Assembly: GCA_965212145.1 (NCBI GenBank)
Contig: CBDBUY010000003.1
Location: 71,657-135,656, forward strand
From: JAAEPI01 sp965212145
Lineage (GTDB): Bacteria > Bacteroidota > Bacteroidia > Cytophagales > Cyclobacteriaceae
Reading direction: 5' to 3'
Length of the DNA stretch: 64,000 nucleotides
Shown: positions 52,164-60,576 of the stretch, in pieces
Position numbering within the stretch: the first letter of the stretch is position 1
How the letters are laid out: every line of letters begins with the position of its first letter
Program-made: the position numbers and the translations under genes
The notes under the pieces: model-generated
Told to the model about the DNA's origin: nothing
Seen by the model: the letters and a program-made list of their open reading frames with translations, nothing else
The model's database searches: none

Positions 52164-53457
52164 GGTAAAAAAATATTTAGCGAATCAGTATTTGGTGGAA
52201 TTTCCAGTGGATTCTGCGTCAGTTTTAAACTCACTTTCCACTGAAGAGATTTTAGGCTATTTGGAAGCATTACCACCCGACACTTGTGGTGAAATTCTTC
52301 AGGGATTTCATGCCCACACAAATTCGAAAGTTTTGGAGGACATGAGTGATGAGCTTTTCATCCGGATCTTCGATGAGCTCGATGCGTACATAGCCGCTAT
52401 TTTGATTTCAAGGATTCGCCACGAATTTGTTGAAAAGAAACTCGCGTTGCTGTCAAAAGGAGATGTTAAGATCATTCAGGAATTATTGAATTACCCACCC
52501 AATACGGCCGGGCATCTTATGGATACGCGCATCCTCACGTTTGATCCATCTCTTTCATGTGAGGAGGTTTTGAATGACCTCCGGAACATCGGGGATCAAA
52601 CCATTGCCACGGTTTATGTTGTGGATCACCATTCTAAGCTGGTTGGCAAAGTGCCCCTGCAAACGGTGGCCATTTCTGATCCGGATCGAAAACTGAATGA
52701 GTTGGCAGTGCCTAGCCCGAGTATCCCGGCGATGGCTTTAGAAGAAGATATAGTTACACTCTTTCAGGATGGGAAATTCCTGAGTTTACCAGTAACCGAT
52801 CATGAAAACCGGATGATTGGGATTATCCGAAATGATGCGCTGATTGCTGCGACACAGAAGGATGCCGCCGAAGATGTTTTGGCCATGTTTGGAGCCGGTC
52901 GGGAGGAGCAGGCTTTGTCAAGCCCCTGGTTTGCGATCAGAAAACGACTGCCATGGTTGCAGATCAATTTGGCCACTGCGTTCCTTGCAGCTTCCATTGT
53001 TGGAATATTCGAGGATACGATTGCGAAAATCACGGTCCTGGCTGTATTTCTGCCGGTGGTGGCTGGGCAGTCAGGAAATACGGGTTCACAAGCTTTAGCC
53101 GTGACCATGCGAGGGCTGGCGCTTCGAGAAATCCATACTAAGCAATGGTGGAAAGTTGCCAAGAAGGAAGTACTGGTTGGGTTTATCAATGGGCTAGCTG
53201 TGGCCTTCACCACCTCGATTATCGTTTATTTCTGGGCATCCTCATTTGGTTTGGCTCTGGTGATTGGTACATCCATGGTTTTATCCATGGTCATCGCGGG
53301 ATTTTCCGGGGCAGTTGTTCCCATTATGCTCAAGGCCTTTGGGCAGGATCCGGCTCAGTCCTCATCTATAGTTCTCACGACCGTGACTGATATCATGGGA
53401 TTTTTGAGTTTTCTCGGGTTGGCCACCGCATTGGGTGGAGCACTTGGCATATTTTGA
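52150..53457 (+). CDS. mgtE: MgtE magnesium transporter
   Basis: The ATG at 52150 gives 435 residues. The protein has the MgtE N superhelix (about 15-120), a CBS pair (about 130-245, beginning NYPPNTAGHLMD) and five membrane helices (about 280-435) with the pore signature PVVAGQSGNTGSQALAVTMRG and the Mg2+-binding aspartate in TTVTDIMGF. MgtE is a Mg2+ channel gated by Mg2+ binding to its cytosolic domains. The start lies 14 bases inside the preceding MgtE-like gene, so the two are translationally coupled. Confidence 0.95.
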   Translation: MKTTEVKKYLANQYLVEFPVDSASVLNSLSTEEILGYLEALPPDTCGEILQGFHAHTNSKVLEDMSDELFIRIFDELDAYIAAILISRIRHEFVEKKLALLSKGDVKIIQELLNYPPNTAGHLMDTRILTFDPSLSCEEVLNDLRNIGDQTIATVYVVDHHSKLVGKVPLQTVAISDPDRKLNELAVPSPSIPAMALEEDIVTLFQDGKFLSLPVTDHENRMIGIIRNDALIAATQKDAAEDVLAMFGAGREEQALSSPWFAIRKRLPWLQINLATAFLAASIVGIFEDTIAKITVLAVFLPVVAGQSGNTGSQALAVTMRGLALREIHTKQWWKVAKKEVLVGFINGLAVAFTTSIIVYFWASSFGLALVIGTSMVLSMVIAGFSGAVVPIMLKAFGQDPAQSSSIVLTTVTDIMGFLSFLGLATALGGALGIF

Positions 53458-53520
53458 CGTCAAGTCAAGTATCATCGTCCTGACAATTGGTTGAAATCCA
53501 ATCTGGGTTCCGGGTTCAGT

Positions 53521-53541
53521 TTAAGTTATTGAGTAACTTAA
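53521..53541. promoter_or_regulatory. Perfect 8-5-8 palindrome upstream of small lipoprotein gene
   Basis: TTAAGTTA (53521-53528) and TAACTTAA (53534-53541) are exact inverted repeats separated by TTGAG, 18 bases before the start of the 98-residue lipoprotein gene. It could be an operator for an unknown regulator. AT-rich composition means chance is not excluded. Confidence 0.45.
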
Positions 53542-53559
53542 GGATAGATTCAGCGTTAA

Positions 53560-53856
53560 ATGAAAGCCTCGGTAGCAATTATTATTGGACTAATCTTGAT
53601 ATCAACTTCAAGTTGTGATCCCGAAATCCCAATGGTAGAAATAGAAAAGATGGATTATCCTCTGACTTCCGATGCTCAGGAGTGCATTGATGATTATTTA
53701 CCGCCAACAGGGAACTTCAGTCGGGACCTTTTGTGTGAGAAGGCCCATCGTTTAACATGCCTAGGCTTCCCAAAAGATCATATTGAAATTGTGGAATTAT
53801 GTACCATGTTCCACTATGAAAACTGGGGTTCGACAGCTGTTTGTCCGGTTTGTTGA
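53560..53856 (+). CDS. Small cysteine-rich lipoprotein of unknown function
   Basis: The 98-residue protein has a signal peptide and lipobox (TSSC, Cys19). The mature domain of about 80 residues contains six further cysteines, including the C-terminal CPVC, so disulfides or a metal site are likely once exported. Other visible segments are DAQECIDDYLPPTGNFSRDLLCEKAHRL split by a turn and GFPKDHIEIVELC. I do not recognise a family. It is preceded by a perfect palindrome and followed by a terminator that serves the convergent tRNA-Arg. Confidence 0.65.
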   Translation: MKASVAIIIGLILISTSSCDPEIPMVEIEKMDYPLTSDAQECIDDYLPPTGNFSRDLLCEKAHRLTCLGFPKDHIEIVELCTMFHYENWGSTAVCPVC

Positions 53857-53887
53857 AATAAAAAAGCCTTCCGAAAAACGGAAGGCT
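53856..53887 (-). terminator. Rho-independent terminator after tRNA-Arg
   Basis: The stem AGCCTTCCG/CGGAAGGCT (53865-53873, 53879-53887) has an A5 loop on the plus strand. Read on the minus strand it is followed by a T-rich tract, so it ends the tRNA-Arg transcript; the lipoprotein gene stop abuts it. Confidence 0.85.
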
Positions 53888-53891
53888 ACAG

Positions 53892-53965
53892 TGCACGCGG
53901 AAGGATTCGAACCCTCAACCCCCAGAGCCGAAATCTGGTATTCTATCCAGTTGAACTACGCGTGC
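53892..53965 (-). tRNA. tRNA-Arg (TCG anticodon)
   Basis: On the minus strand a cloverleaf folds with acceptor GCACGCG/CGCGTGC, anticodon stem CCAGA/TCTGG and loop TTTCGGC giving anticodon TCG, T-arm loop GTTCGAATC and discriminator A. CCA is not encoded. A second partial copy of its 5' end lies at 54039-54056. Confidence 0.94.
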
Positions 53966-54038
53966 AAATAATTTTCAATTTCCTTTTGTGCTACTTAGCA
54001 TTCTTACTGCTTCATAAAAAGACCATCTATGAAGGCAT

Positions 54039-54056
54039 TTGAACTGCGTGTGCAAA
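54039..54056 (-). repeat. Partial second copy of the tRNA-Arg 5' end
   Basis: These 18 bases match 53951-53968, the 5' acceptor and D-arm start of tRNA-Arg plus flank, at 16 positions and in the same orientation. The rest of the tRNA is absent. It may be the trace of a past integration or a decayed tandem tRNA. Confidence 0.55.
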
Positions 54057-54093
54057 ATGGGCTGCAAATATAGCTTTACGATTTTCTTGGGAC

Positions 54094-55146
54094 CTACTTC
54101 TGTGCGAGGATTTTCTGCAACTGCTCCTCATTCTTTTCGGAGGAAAGACCGAGCCAGTCCAGCGTGGATCGATAGAAAATGTTGTCAACATCTTCCTGAG
54201 GTAGCTCCATTTCTTCAATGAACTTACCGATCTCCAAATCTCCCAATGGGAAAGGATAATCAGAACCCAGGCAGATTTTCTCCGATCCAATCATGTCGAT
54301 GCAGTAATTCAGGTACTTCTCGTCATGAGTGATAGAATCAATCCAGAATTTCCCAAGGTATTCGCGAGGGTTGACGTTATTATGGACAGCTACCAAATCT
54401 GGTCGACAGTTGAACCCGTGTTCGATTCTGCCGAGAGTGGCAAGGAATGAACCACCTGCGTGAGAGAAGCAAACCCTTAAGTTCTTGTAGCGCTCGAACA
54501 CCCCACCGAAAATCATGGAGGTCACGGCTCTGGTCGTTTCAGCAGGCATTCCCACGAGCCAAGGCAGCCAGTATTTCTCAATGTGCTCACTTCCCATCAT
54601 TTCCCATGGATGAATCATCACGGCCATCCCAAGTTCCTCACAAGCAGCCCAAAATTCAAAGAACCTTGGCTTACTGAGATTATGGTTGTTGATGTTGGAC
54701 CCGATTTGAATGCCGGGGAATCCTAGTTCTTTGAGCCGCTCGAGTTCTTTGATGGCCAATTCAGGATCCTGCATGGGAACCGTTCCCAATCCTAAATAAT
54801 GCTTCGGGTATTTCTGGACGGTTTCGGCAATGTCATCATTTAAGAATTTAGACAAATCAAGGCAGTCTTCGGCTTTGGCCCAGTAACTGAACATCACCGG
54901 GATGGTGCAGATTACCTGAACGTCCACGTTGAAATTGTTGTACTCTTCGATTCGGACCTTTGGATCCCAGCAGTTGTTTTTGATCTCCCTGAAAAACTTA
55001 TCGCCCTTCATCATTCGAGCGTATCCTTCACGATGATGCATAAGATGAATGAAGTCTCCGTATCCGAATTTCTCAGCGAAGTTGGGGAGCTTCTCTGGAA
55101 TGATATGCGTGTGCATATCTATCTTCAAACTTTGGGTAGTTGTCAT
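54094..55146 (-). CDS. ACMSD-like amidohydrolase
   Basis: The 350-residue protein belongs to the 2-amino-3-carboxymuconate-semialdehyde decarboxylase group of the amidohydrolase superfamily: metal ligands His12 and His14 in MHTHIIP, a histidine in MIHPWEMMG near 178, SHAGG near 230 and the aspartate of LGSDYPFPLG near 297. ACMSD diverts the kynurenine pathway away from NAD synthesis; homologues also act on nitrobenzoate metabolites. No other kynurenine or aromatic degradation gene is adjacent, so the substrate is uncertain. It follows a TPR gene on the same strand by 17 bases. Confidence 0.88.
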   Translation of the reverse strand: MTTTQSLKIDMHTHIIPEKLPNFAEKFGYGDFIHLMHHREGYARMMKGDKFFREIKNNCWDPKVRIEEYNNFNVDVQVICTIPVMFSYWAKAEDCLDLSKFLNDDIAETVQKYPKHYLGLGTVPMQDPELAIKELERLKELGFPGIQIGSNINNHNLSKPRFFEFWAACEELGMAVMIHPWEMMGSEHIEKYWLPWLVGMPAETTRAVTSMIFGGVFERYKNLRVCFSHAGGSFLATLGRIEHGFNCRPDLVAVHNNVNPREYLGKFWIDSITHDEKYLNYCIDMIGSEKICLGSDYPFPLGDLEIGKFIEEMELPQEDVDNIFYRSTLDWLGLSSEKNEEQLQKILAQK

Positions 55147-55163
55147 ATTACAAAGATACTGAA

Positions 55164-56324
55164 CTACTCATTTGTACAATATTTCTCCAGATATGCATCA
55201 GCCTGACTCATGCCTAATTCAGAAGACCTGACCAGACAGTCGCAGGCGTTCTCGTATTTTTTTAGTTCCAGGTAGGACATGGCGGTGTTGTACCAAATGT
55301 CAGGTGCGGTAGGTGAGTGGCGCAGATATTTCTCATAATACTCAATAGCTGAAGCATGCTTTCTCAATCCGAAGTAGGCATTGCCAATTAGGTATAAGAC
55401 CTCCTTCCTTTCGGGATTCAATTCGTTTGCCTCCATAAATTTTTTCAGAGCGGCCCGATTGAAGCCATTTCTTAAATCCAATCGGCCCGCATTGGTCAAA
55501 AGCAGGTCATCTTCCCGATTCAGTTCAATCGCCGCTTTATAGAGTTTATCGGCCAGGTTGTATTGTTTACGTTCCATGGCCTCCACTGCACGTGCTGACA
55601 TCATGGGACCAAACTCATTGTTTCCTCTAAGGAATTTCGGTAATTCAGTGCTCGTGTCCAGGGCAAAAAGATTGAACCAGGCCAGTCCATATTTGGGATT
55701 GAGAGTGACTGCTTTTTTCAAATCGTCGATGGCCTTTTTCTCCTGATTCAAGTCTTTGAAAAGGTTGGCACGATTCACGTATTTATCTGCCGTCTCGTGC
55801 ATGAAAATAGCCGCATTGAAATCCGTGAGGGCGTTATCCAACATCCCCAGACCCTGAAAAGCCAATCCTCTTGACATTAAAATATCGGCTTGCATGTTGG
55901 TCAAGGAACTCACTTGAACTCTCTGGTCACCTAAGCGGTCAATTCGAAAAAATATTCCCTGTGTTTCAGCGGTTTCTGATTTTTCCAATAAGACACCCAA
56001 GGCTGCAACAGCTCGTTCGTAATCGTGCGAATCGGTCAGGAAATTGGCAAAATGATAATAGGCCTCCAGATGATCCGGATTTCGGGAAATGGCATGGACA
56101 AAATCGTCATGGGCATTTGCTCGGATGTCCAGCTCCGCATAGATCAATGCTCGGAGTAAATAGTCGTCGGCATTACCTGATCGATCGATTTTCTTGCTGA
56201 TAGTCGCTAGAGCTTCACGGTGATTTCCCAGAACATACTGGCTTTCTGCTTTTTCGAAGAGATTGCTTTGAGCGCTCGTGAAGAGACTCAAAAATGACAG
56301 TGCTAATGGAATAGCAAAACGCAT
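55164..56324 (-). CDS. Exported TPR-repeat protein
   Basis: The 386-residue protein has a signal peptide ending FTSA-Q and about eight tetratricopeptide repeats over residues 20-370, e.g. SQYVLGNHREALATISKKI, HLEAYYHFANFLTDSHDYERAVAAL and PDIWYNTAMSYLELKKYENACDCLV. Such proteins scaffold periplasmic or outer-membrane complexes. No enzymatic domain is present. It is followed by the ACMSD-like gene after 17 bases, and a gene for an unknown protein lies 31 bases upstream. Confidence 0.9.
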   Translation of the reverse strand: MRFAIPLALSFLSLFTSAQSNLFEKAESQYVLGNHREALATISKKIDRSGNADDYLLRALIYAELDIRANAHDDFVHAISRNPDHLEAYYHFANFLTDSHDYERAVAALGVLLEKSETAETQGIFFRIDRLGDQRVQVSSLTNMQADILMSRGLAFQGLGMLDNALTDFNAAIFMHETADKYVNRANLFKDLNQEKKAIDDLKKAVTLNPKYGLAWFNLFALDTSTELPKFLRGNNEFGPMMSARAVEAMERKQYNLADKLYKAAIELNREDDLLLTNAGRLDLRNGFNRAALKKFMEANELNPERKEVLYLIGNAYFGLRKHASAIEYYEKYLRHSPTAPDIWYNTAMSYLELKKYENACDCLVRSSELGMSQADAYLEKYCTNE

Positions 56325-56355
56325 GAAAGGTTTTACGAAATCTGGAACGGAAGGA

Positions 56356-57099
56356 TTAAAAGACTTGCTCTAAGTGCAGCGAACTTTCCTTGCAGATGTG
56401 CTTGAAGCGCCCTCCCTCATAGGTATAAAAACTAACTCCCATCATTAGGAAGAGTGACGTTCCGTCGGGAAGTTCCTTTTGATCCAGACTCAGCTGTGAA
56501 GTGAGTGGATCTAGAGGCATTTTCAGTAGCGGTAACATCCCACTATCAAAAGAGGCATAGCGACCATGATATTCCTTATTCAGCTGGCGATAAGCTTGCT
56601 CGGTGTTGTCAAAACTGAAATCAGAGAGCGCCACCAAACGGGCACAGATCTTGAAATAGTTAGCATCGTTTGGAGCTTTCAAATCTTTGGCTGGAACAAA
56701 GGCAGGAAAGTGAACAATCACCTGTCCATGTCTTGAACCTTTTTTAACATGATACTTAGCTTTGAACACCTTGCGGTAGGGTGCATCTGAATTGAAATCG
56801 AATCCCTTAAGTTTTTTACCATACTTCGAAAGAAAGAACGGACGAAAGCCTGATTTTCCCTCTGCGTACTTAGCCAGTCCTCGAATTTTCGCTGTTAGCT
56901 TGGTAGCAAGGTAACTCTCGCAAATGCTGGACATGTCCGGAGACAGGCTAGCTTTTACTGTCTTGGCCAGTGCAGATGCTACACTGAATTCCTTTTGAAG
57001 GGCTGCATCGGCTATGGCTGGAGAATTGTTATTGGATCTTGGAGAAAACTTGTTCGGCTCTCGGTTGATAGGCTGGACGGGTAAGCTGGTTAAACTCAT
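56356..57099 (-). CDS. Conserved-looking cytosolic protein of unknown function
   Basis: I do not recognise this 247-residue protein. It has no signal peptide. The N-terminal 35 residues are polar and probably disordered; the rest contains a basic region (KYGKKLKGFDFNSDAPYRKVFKAKYHVKKG), then a beta-rich region (HGQVIVHFPAFVPAKDL, DGTSLFLMMGVSFYTYEGG). A composition like this is compatible with a structural or phage-like protein, but no supporting neighbours are seen. It lies between ung and the TPR gene on the same strand, with about 130 bases to ung. Confidence 0.6.
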   Translation of the reverse strand: MSLTSLPVQPINREPNKFSPRSNNNSPAIADAALQKEFSVASALAKTVKASLSPDMSSICESYLATKLTAKIRGLAKYAEGKSGFRPFFLSKYGKKLKGFDFNSDAPYRKVFKAKYHVKKGSRHGQVIVHFPAFVPAKDLKAPNDANYFKICARLVALSDFSFDNTEQAYRQLNKEYHGRYASFDSGMLPLLKMPLDPLTSQLSLDQKELPDGTSLFLMMGVSFYTYEGGRFKHICKESSLHLEQVF

Positions 57100-57227
57100 C
57101 TTTTACTTTCAGGTTGTAAGGCTCGAATAATTCATAAGGGCGTTGAATTTAAATAAAAATAATGAGCTATGAAAATGAATGAAGAGATAGTTACTTTTTC
57201 GCTGTGAATGAGGAGGTTATGTCAGAA

Positions 57228-57890
57228 CTACCAATCAATTTTTGAGTGACTATTTTGCGTTAAAAATTCATTGGTTTTGCTGAAATGACGACACCCCAAA
57301 AACCCACGGTGCGCCGATAATGGTGACGGATGTGGGGCCTTAAGAAGCAGATTGTTATTAGGATCGATGAAAGCACCCTTCTTCTGTGCATAAGATCCCC
57401 AAAGCAAATACACGATTCCAGTTCTTTTTTCTGCCAATTTCCGAATGGCGGCATCTGTGAATTCTTCCCATCCCTTTTGCTGATGCGAACCTGCTTGATG
57501 TGCGCGAACAGTCAAGGTGGCATTGAGCAGCAGAACACCCTGATTTGCCCAGCGTTGTAGATTCCCGGATTTCGGCGGATTTATGCCTAGGTCTGATTGG
57601 ATTTCCTTGTAAATATTAACCAACGAGGGAGGAGGCGGCACTCCATCCGGAACCGAGAAACACAGTCCATGTGCCTGACCCGGGCCGTGGTAGGGATCTT
57701 GTCCGAGAATCACCACTTTCACGTCATCGAATGCGCAAGAGTCAAAGGCATTGAAGATCATTTGGCCAGGTGGGAAAATCGTATTGGATCCGTATTCTTC
57801 CTTTACAAAATCCACCAACTTCTGAAAGTATGGTTTTTCAAATTCCTCAGTTAATTGTCCTTTCCAGCTTGGTTCTAGAGTCACTTGCAT
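57228..57890 (-). CDS. ung: Uracil-DNA glycosylase
   Basis: Family 1 uracil-DNA glycosylase removes uracil from DNA to start base-excision repair. The water-activating Asp65 is in GQDPYHGPGQAHGLCFSV, the uracil-binding LLNATLTVRAHQAGSH follows near residue 121, and the catalytic His187 is in APHPSPLSAHRGF. The 220-residue length is standard. The gene is divergent from apaG with 66 bases between start codons. Confidence 0.97.
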   Translation of the reverse strand: MQVTLEPSWKGQLTEEFEKPYFQKLVDFVKEEYGSNTIFPPGQMIFNAFDSCAFDDVKVVILGQDPYHGPGQAHGLCFSVPDGVPPPPSLVNIYKEIQSDLGINPPKSGNLQRWANQGVLLLNATLTVRAHQAGSHQQKGWEEFTDAAIRKLAEKRTGIVYLLWGSYAQKKGAFIDPNNNLLLKAPHPSPLSAHRGFLGCRHFSKTNEFLTQNSHSKIDW

Positions 57891-57956
57891 TCAATGGCAT
57901 GTTTAAAATTCACAAAATGTTGCAATTTCATTGATAATTTAAAATATTGCCAAGGA

Positions 57957-58343
57957 ATGATTACTACTACGACCAAAGGGGTAAAAGTGACCGTGGAGAC
58001 CGACTACATGCCGGAGTACTCTTCACCAGCACAGCACCACTTTGTGTTCACGTATCGAATCACTATCGAGAACATTAGCGATCACACGATTCAGTTGGTT
58101 GCTCGACACTGGGACATCCGTGATACCACCCATCCAAAGCGTGAGGTGGATGGCGAAGGTGTAGTCGGTAAACAACCCGTTCTTGAGCCTGGTGAAGTTC
58201 ACCAATACGTCTCTGGGTGCAATCTTAAATCGGGACTCGGAAGGATGTCTGGTTTCTACACCATGGAGCGGATCATGGATGGCAAGCTGTTCAATGTGAA
58301 TATTCCGGCCTTCACCATGGTGGTTCCTTTCAAATTGAACTAG
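57957..58343 (+). CDS. apaG: ApaG-domain protein (Co2+/Mg2+ efflux protein ApaG)
   Basis: The ATG at 57957 gives 128 residues, the usual ApaG length; the open frame continues upstream to 57885 but into the ung gene. Family motifs are clear: TKGVKVTVETDYMPEYSSP, VFTYRITIENIS, QLVARHWDI, VVGKQPVLEPGEVHQYVSGC and PAFTMVVPF. The fold is a fibronectin-III-like beta-sandwich. Its biochemical role is unsettled (linked to cation efflux and to nucleotide binding). The next gene begins 3 bases after its stop. Confidence 0.96.
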   Translation: MITTTTKGVKVTVETDYMPEYSSPAQHHFVFTYRITIENISDHTIQLVARHWDIRDTTHPKREVDGEGVVGKQPVLEPGEVHQYVSGCNLKSGLGRMSGFYTMERIMDGKLFNVNIPAFTMVVPFKLN

Positions 58344-58346
58344 TCC

Positions 58347-59108
58347 TTGTCATTTCCACTTTACACTGCAAGTCAGTATTTCCAGTATTGGCTAAAGGCT
58401 GTTGGCCCTCATAAACTGCATTCGCCTCTTCTGTACGAAATGTTTGAGAAATCCATACGACCGGCCAGCAATCTCATTCCTATGGTCGAAATGAAGAGAA
58501 AGGAAATTCTGGAAGACTCTCGGGTGATTGATATCACTGATGTCAAAACCGGCAGATCAAGGAGAGCCACGATTGGGGATGTCGCTAAGAGAGCGTCCAG
58601 TCAACCCAAATTTTCGAATTTCCTAAGACTCTTGTGCGAGCAACTTGAAATCAAGACTGTTCTGGAGACAGGGACTTCATTGGGGATCAATTGCCAATAT
58701 TTAGCAGAGGCTAATTGTGTAGAAAAGGTCGTGTCCATAGAAGGATCCAAGATTATCCACGATTTAGCGAATAAGAACGTAAATCGAAATCCGAAAATAG
58801 AGTTGCTCTACGGCGATATTCAGAGTCTTTTGGAAATGACGATTGTCAAGTATCAACCTGAGTTGATTTTTCTGGATGCCGACCATCGTAGTGAAGCGGT
58901 TCACTTTTGCGTCGAAAAGATCATGCAGCATGTCCCAGATGTGAAGTGCATTGTCATTCACGACATTTATTGGTCAGAGGATATGACCTCAGGTTGGAAG
59001 GATATTCTTTCGAATCCAAATTTCAAGTTGACGGTTGATATTTTTCAGGCCGGTTTGGTATTCCCAAATTATCCAATAGAAAAACAACACTTCGTTTTGA
59101 AGTTTTAA
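58347..59108 (+). CDS. Class I SAM-dependent methyltransferase (O-methyltransferase-like)
   Basis: The 253-residue protein has the motif I region KTVLETGTSLGINCQYLAE near residue 110, the acidic motif VVSIEGSKIIHDLA near 131, and LIFLDADHRSEAVHFCVEKI near 170, matching the methyltransf_24/caffeoyl-CoA-like group. The substrate is unknown. The start is TTG, 3 bases after apaG, and there is no later start that keeps the N-terminal FQYWLKAVGPHKLHSPLLYEMF segment shared by Bacteroidota homologues. It is probably cotranscribed with apaG. Confidence 0.85.
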   Translation: MSFPLYTASQYFQYWLKAVGPHKLHSPLLYEMFEKSIRPASNLIPMVEMKRKEILEDSRVIDITDVKTGRSRRATIGDVAKRASSQPKFSNFLRLLCEQLEIKTVLETGTSLGINCQYLAEANCVEKVVSIEGSKIIHDLANKNVNRNPKIELLYGDIQSLLEMTIVKYQPELIFLDADHRSEAVHFCVEKIMQHVPDVKCIVIHDIYWSEDMTSGWKDILSNPNFKLTVDIFQAGLVFPNYPIEKQHFVLKF

Positions 59109-59143
59109 TTGATCTAATTTTGCAGGCTAAATCAGAAATTGAA

Positions 59144-60082
59144 ATGGACAATATTGAAAATCAGGAAGAAAATAATTTAGAGGAGTTTGCACCTAAGCAG
59201 CCCAAGAGCAAGCTGCCGATTTTCATCGGAATTGTCGTAGTGCTTGCGATAGTGCTTTTGTTCTTTTTCATTCAAAATAGAGGACTTAAGGAAGAGGTCG
59301 AGACGACACAGGCAGATTTGAATCAGGCGGTCCTGCAACTGGATTCCATTGGCAGTCAGTTGGATCAAAAAATCATCGAGCTAACCAAGTTGGGAGCAGA
59401 TATTGACGACCTGTTAATAGTGAAAGCTGAATTGGAGGATGAGAAAAAGAAACTCTTGACGACCAATCGGGCCAACAGAAACACGATTGTCGCACTTCGT
59501 GATAAAGTGTCTGGATATGAAGAACTTTTGATTCTAAAGGACAAGGAAATCGTTGTGCTGAAGGAGCGGAATGAAGTCCTTTTAACGGAGAATACTACAC
59601 TTAAAACTGAAAAGAATCAACTTTCAGATTCCATTTCATCCATCGCTCAGACCAAGGAACAACTTACAGAGCAAGTAGCGATTGCCTCCAGACTGAAAAT
59701 ATCAGGAATGCGAATTGTAGCAATCAATGACAGAGGCAAGGAGCGAGAAGATGAATTCCGCAACCGGCATATCTCTACAATCAGAATTGAGTTCAATGTG
59801 GATGAGAATGCTGTAGCACCTATTGAAGGAAAAGAACTCTTGGTCAGGTTGATTGGCCCGGATGGCAATGTGCTGTTTGATGTAACCAGTGGTTCCGGCT
59901 CATTCAATTTTGAAGGAAGAGAAATGTTTTATACTGCGAAAAAGGAAATCTTGTTTGATCGCACCCAGCAAAGAGTATCTGTTCAGTACAATAAGGGCAG
60001 TGAATACGATTTGGGTCAGCACACCGTGGAGGTTTACACCGATGATTACCAGATGGGTACAGGCAGTTTTGTGGTGAAGTAG
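59144..60082 (+). CDS. Membrane-anchored coiled-coil protein of unknown function
   Basis: From the ATG at 59144 the protein has 312 residues: an acidic cytosolic N terminus, one membrane helix (about 28-48; LPIFIGIVVVLAIVLLFFF), a long coiled coil (about 50-180) and a C-terminal beta domain (about 190-312; MRIVAINDRGKE, TIRIEFNVDENAVAP, YTDDYQMGTGSFVVK). I know this arrangement from unnamed Bacteroidota proteins but no function. It lies immediately before the rpsF operon but is separated from it by a predicted promoter. Confidence 0.78.
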   Translation: MDNIENQEENNLEEFAPKQPKSKLPIFIGIVVVLAIVLLFFFIQNRGLKEEVETTQADLNQAVLQLDSIGSQLDQKIIELTKLGADIDDLLIVKAELEDEKKKLLTTNRANRNTIVALRDKVSGYEELLILKDKEIVVLKERNEVLLTENTTLKTEKNQLSDSISSIAQTKEQLTEQVAIASRLKISGMRIVAINDRGKEREDEFRNRHISTIRIEFNVDENAVAPIEGKELLVRLIGPDGNVLFDVTSGSGSFNFEGREMFYTAKKEILFDRTQQRVSVQYNKGSEYDLGQHTVEVYTDDYQMGTGSFVVK

Positions 60083-60167
60083 GTCACACTCTGGAGATCA
60101 CGACTCACTTTAGATTAGAATGTGAAAAATCTAAGCTTTTAGATTATGGACTTATAGCTATTCTAGC

Positions 60168-60175
60168 TACTTTTG
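60168..60175 (+). promoter_or_regulatory. Predicted -7 element for rpsF operon
   Basis: TACTTTTG matches the Bacteroidota TAnnTTTG -7 box, 30 bases before the rpsF start, giving a short leader of about 23 bases. No convincing -33 TTTG is seen at standard spacing. Confidence 0.5.
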
Positions 60176-60204
60176 CACCTCATTTTTAAAAACCAATTAT
60201 TTAA

Positions 60205-60576
60205 ATGAAAAATTACGAGACGGTATTCATTCTTACTCCCGTTTTGTCTGATGTTCAGATGAAGGATGCTGTCGCTAAATTCAAGGATGTCCTCACCGAA
60301 GGTGGTGCGGAGATCGTGAACGAAGAGAATTGGGGCTTGCGAAAGCTGGCCTATCCCATCGATCACAAAACAACTGGGTTCTACCAGCTTTTTGAATTTA
60401 AGGCGGCTCCTGATTTGATTGCAAAACTCGAGACGGAGTACAGAAGAGACGAGAAGGTCATGAGATTTTTGACCATCGCGTTGGACAAGCACGCACTTGC
60501 TTACAATGAGAAGCGAAGAGGCGGAGCGTTCAAAAAGAAAAAGGTAGTAGAAACTAAAGAAGAAGCAAAAGCATGA
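60205..60576 (+). CDS. rpsF: 30S ribosomal protein S6
   Basis: The 123-residue protein has the S6 signatures KNYETVFILTPVLSD at the start and NEENWGLRKLAYPIDHKTTGFYQLFEF near residue 42-68, followed by a basic tail. S6 binds the central domain of 16S rRNA with S18. It overlaps rpsR by 4 bases and is the first gene of the conserved rpsF-rpsR-rplI operon. Confidence 0.98.
   Translation: MKNYETVFILTPVLSDVQMKDAVAKFKDVLTEGGAEIVNEENWGLRKLAYPIDHKTTGFYQLFEFKAAPDLIAKLETEYRRDEKVMRFLTIALDKHALAYNEKRRGGAFKKKKVVETKEEAKA

Noticed and set aside
56356..57099. Phage structural protein
   Set aside because: Only vague composition resemblance; no other phage-like genes are nearby.
60100..60150. Short inverted repeat TTAGATT/AATCTAA before rpsF as S6:S18 leader
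   Set aside because: Stem of seven A-T-rich pairs with a long loop lies upstream of the predicted transcription start, so it would not be in the message.
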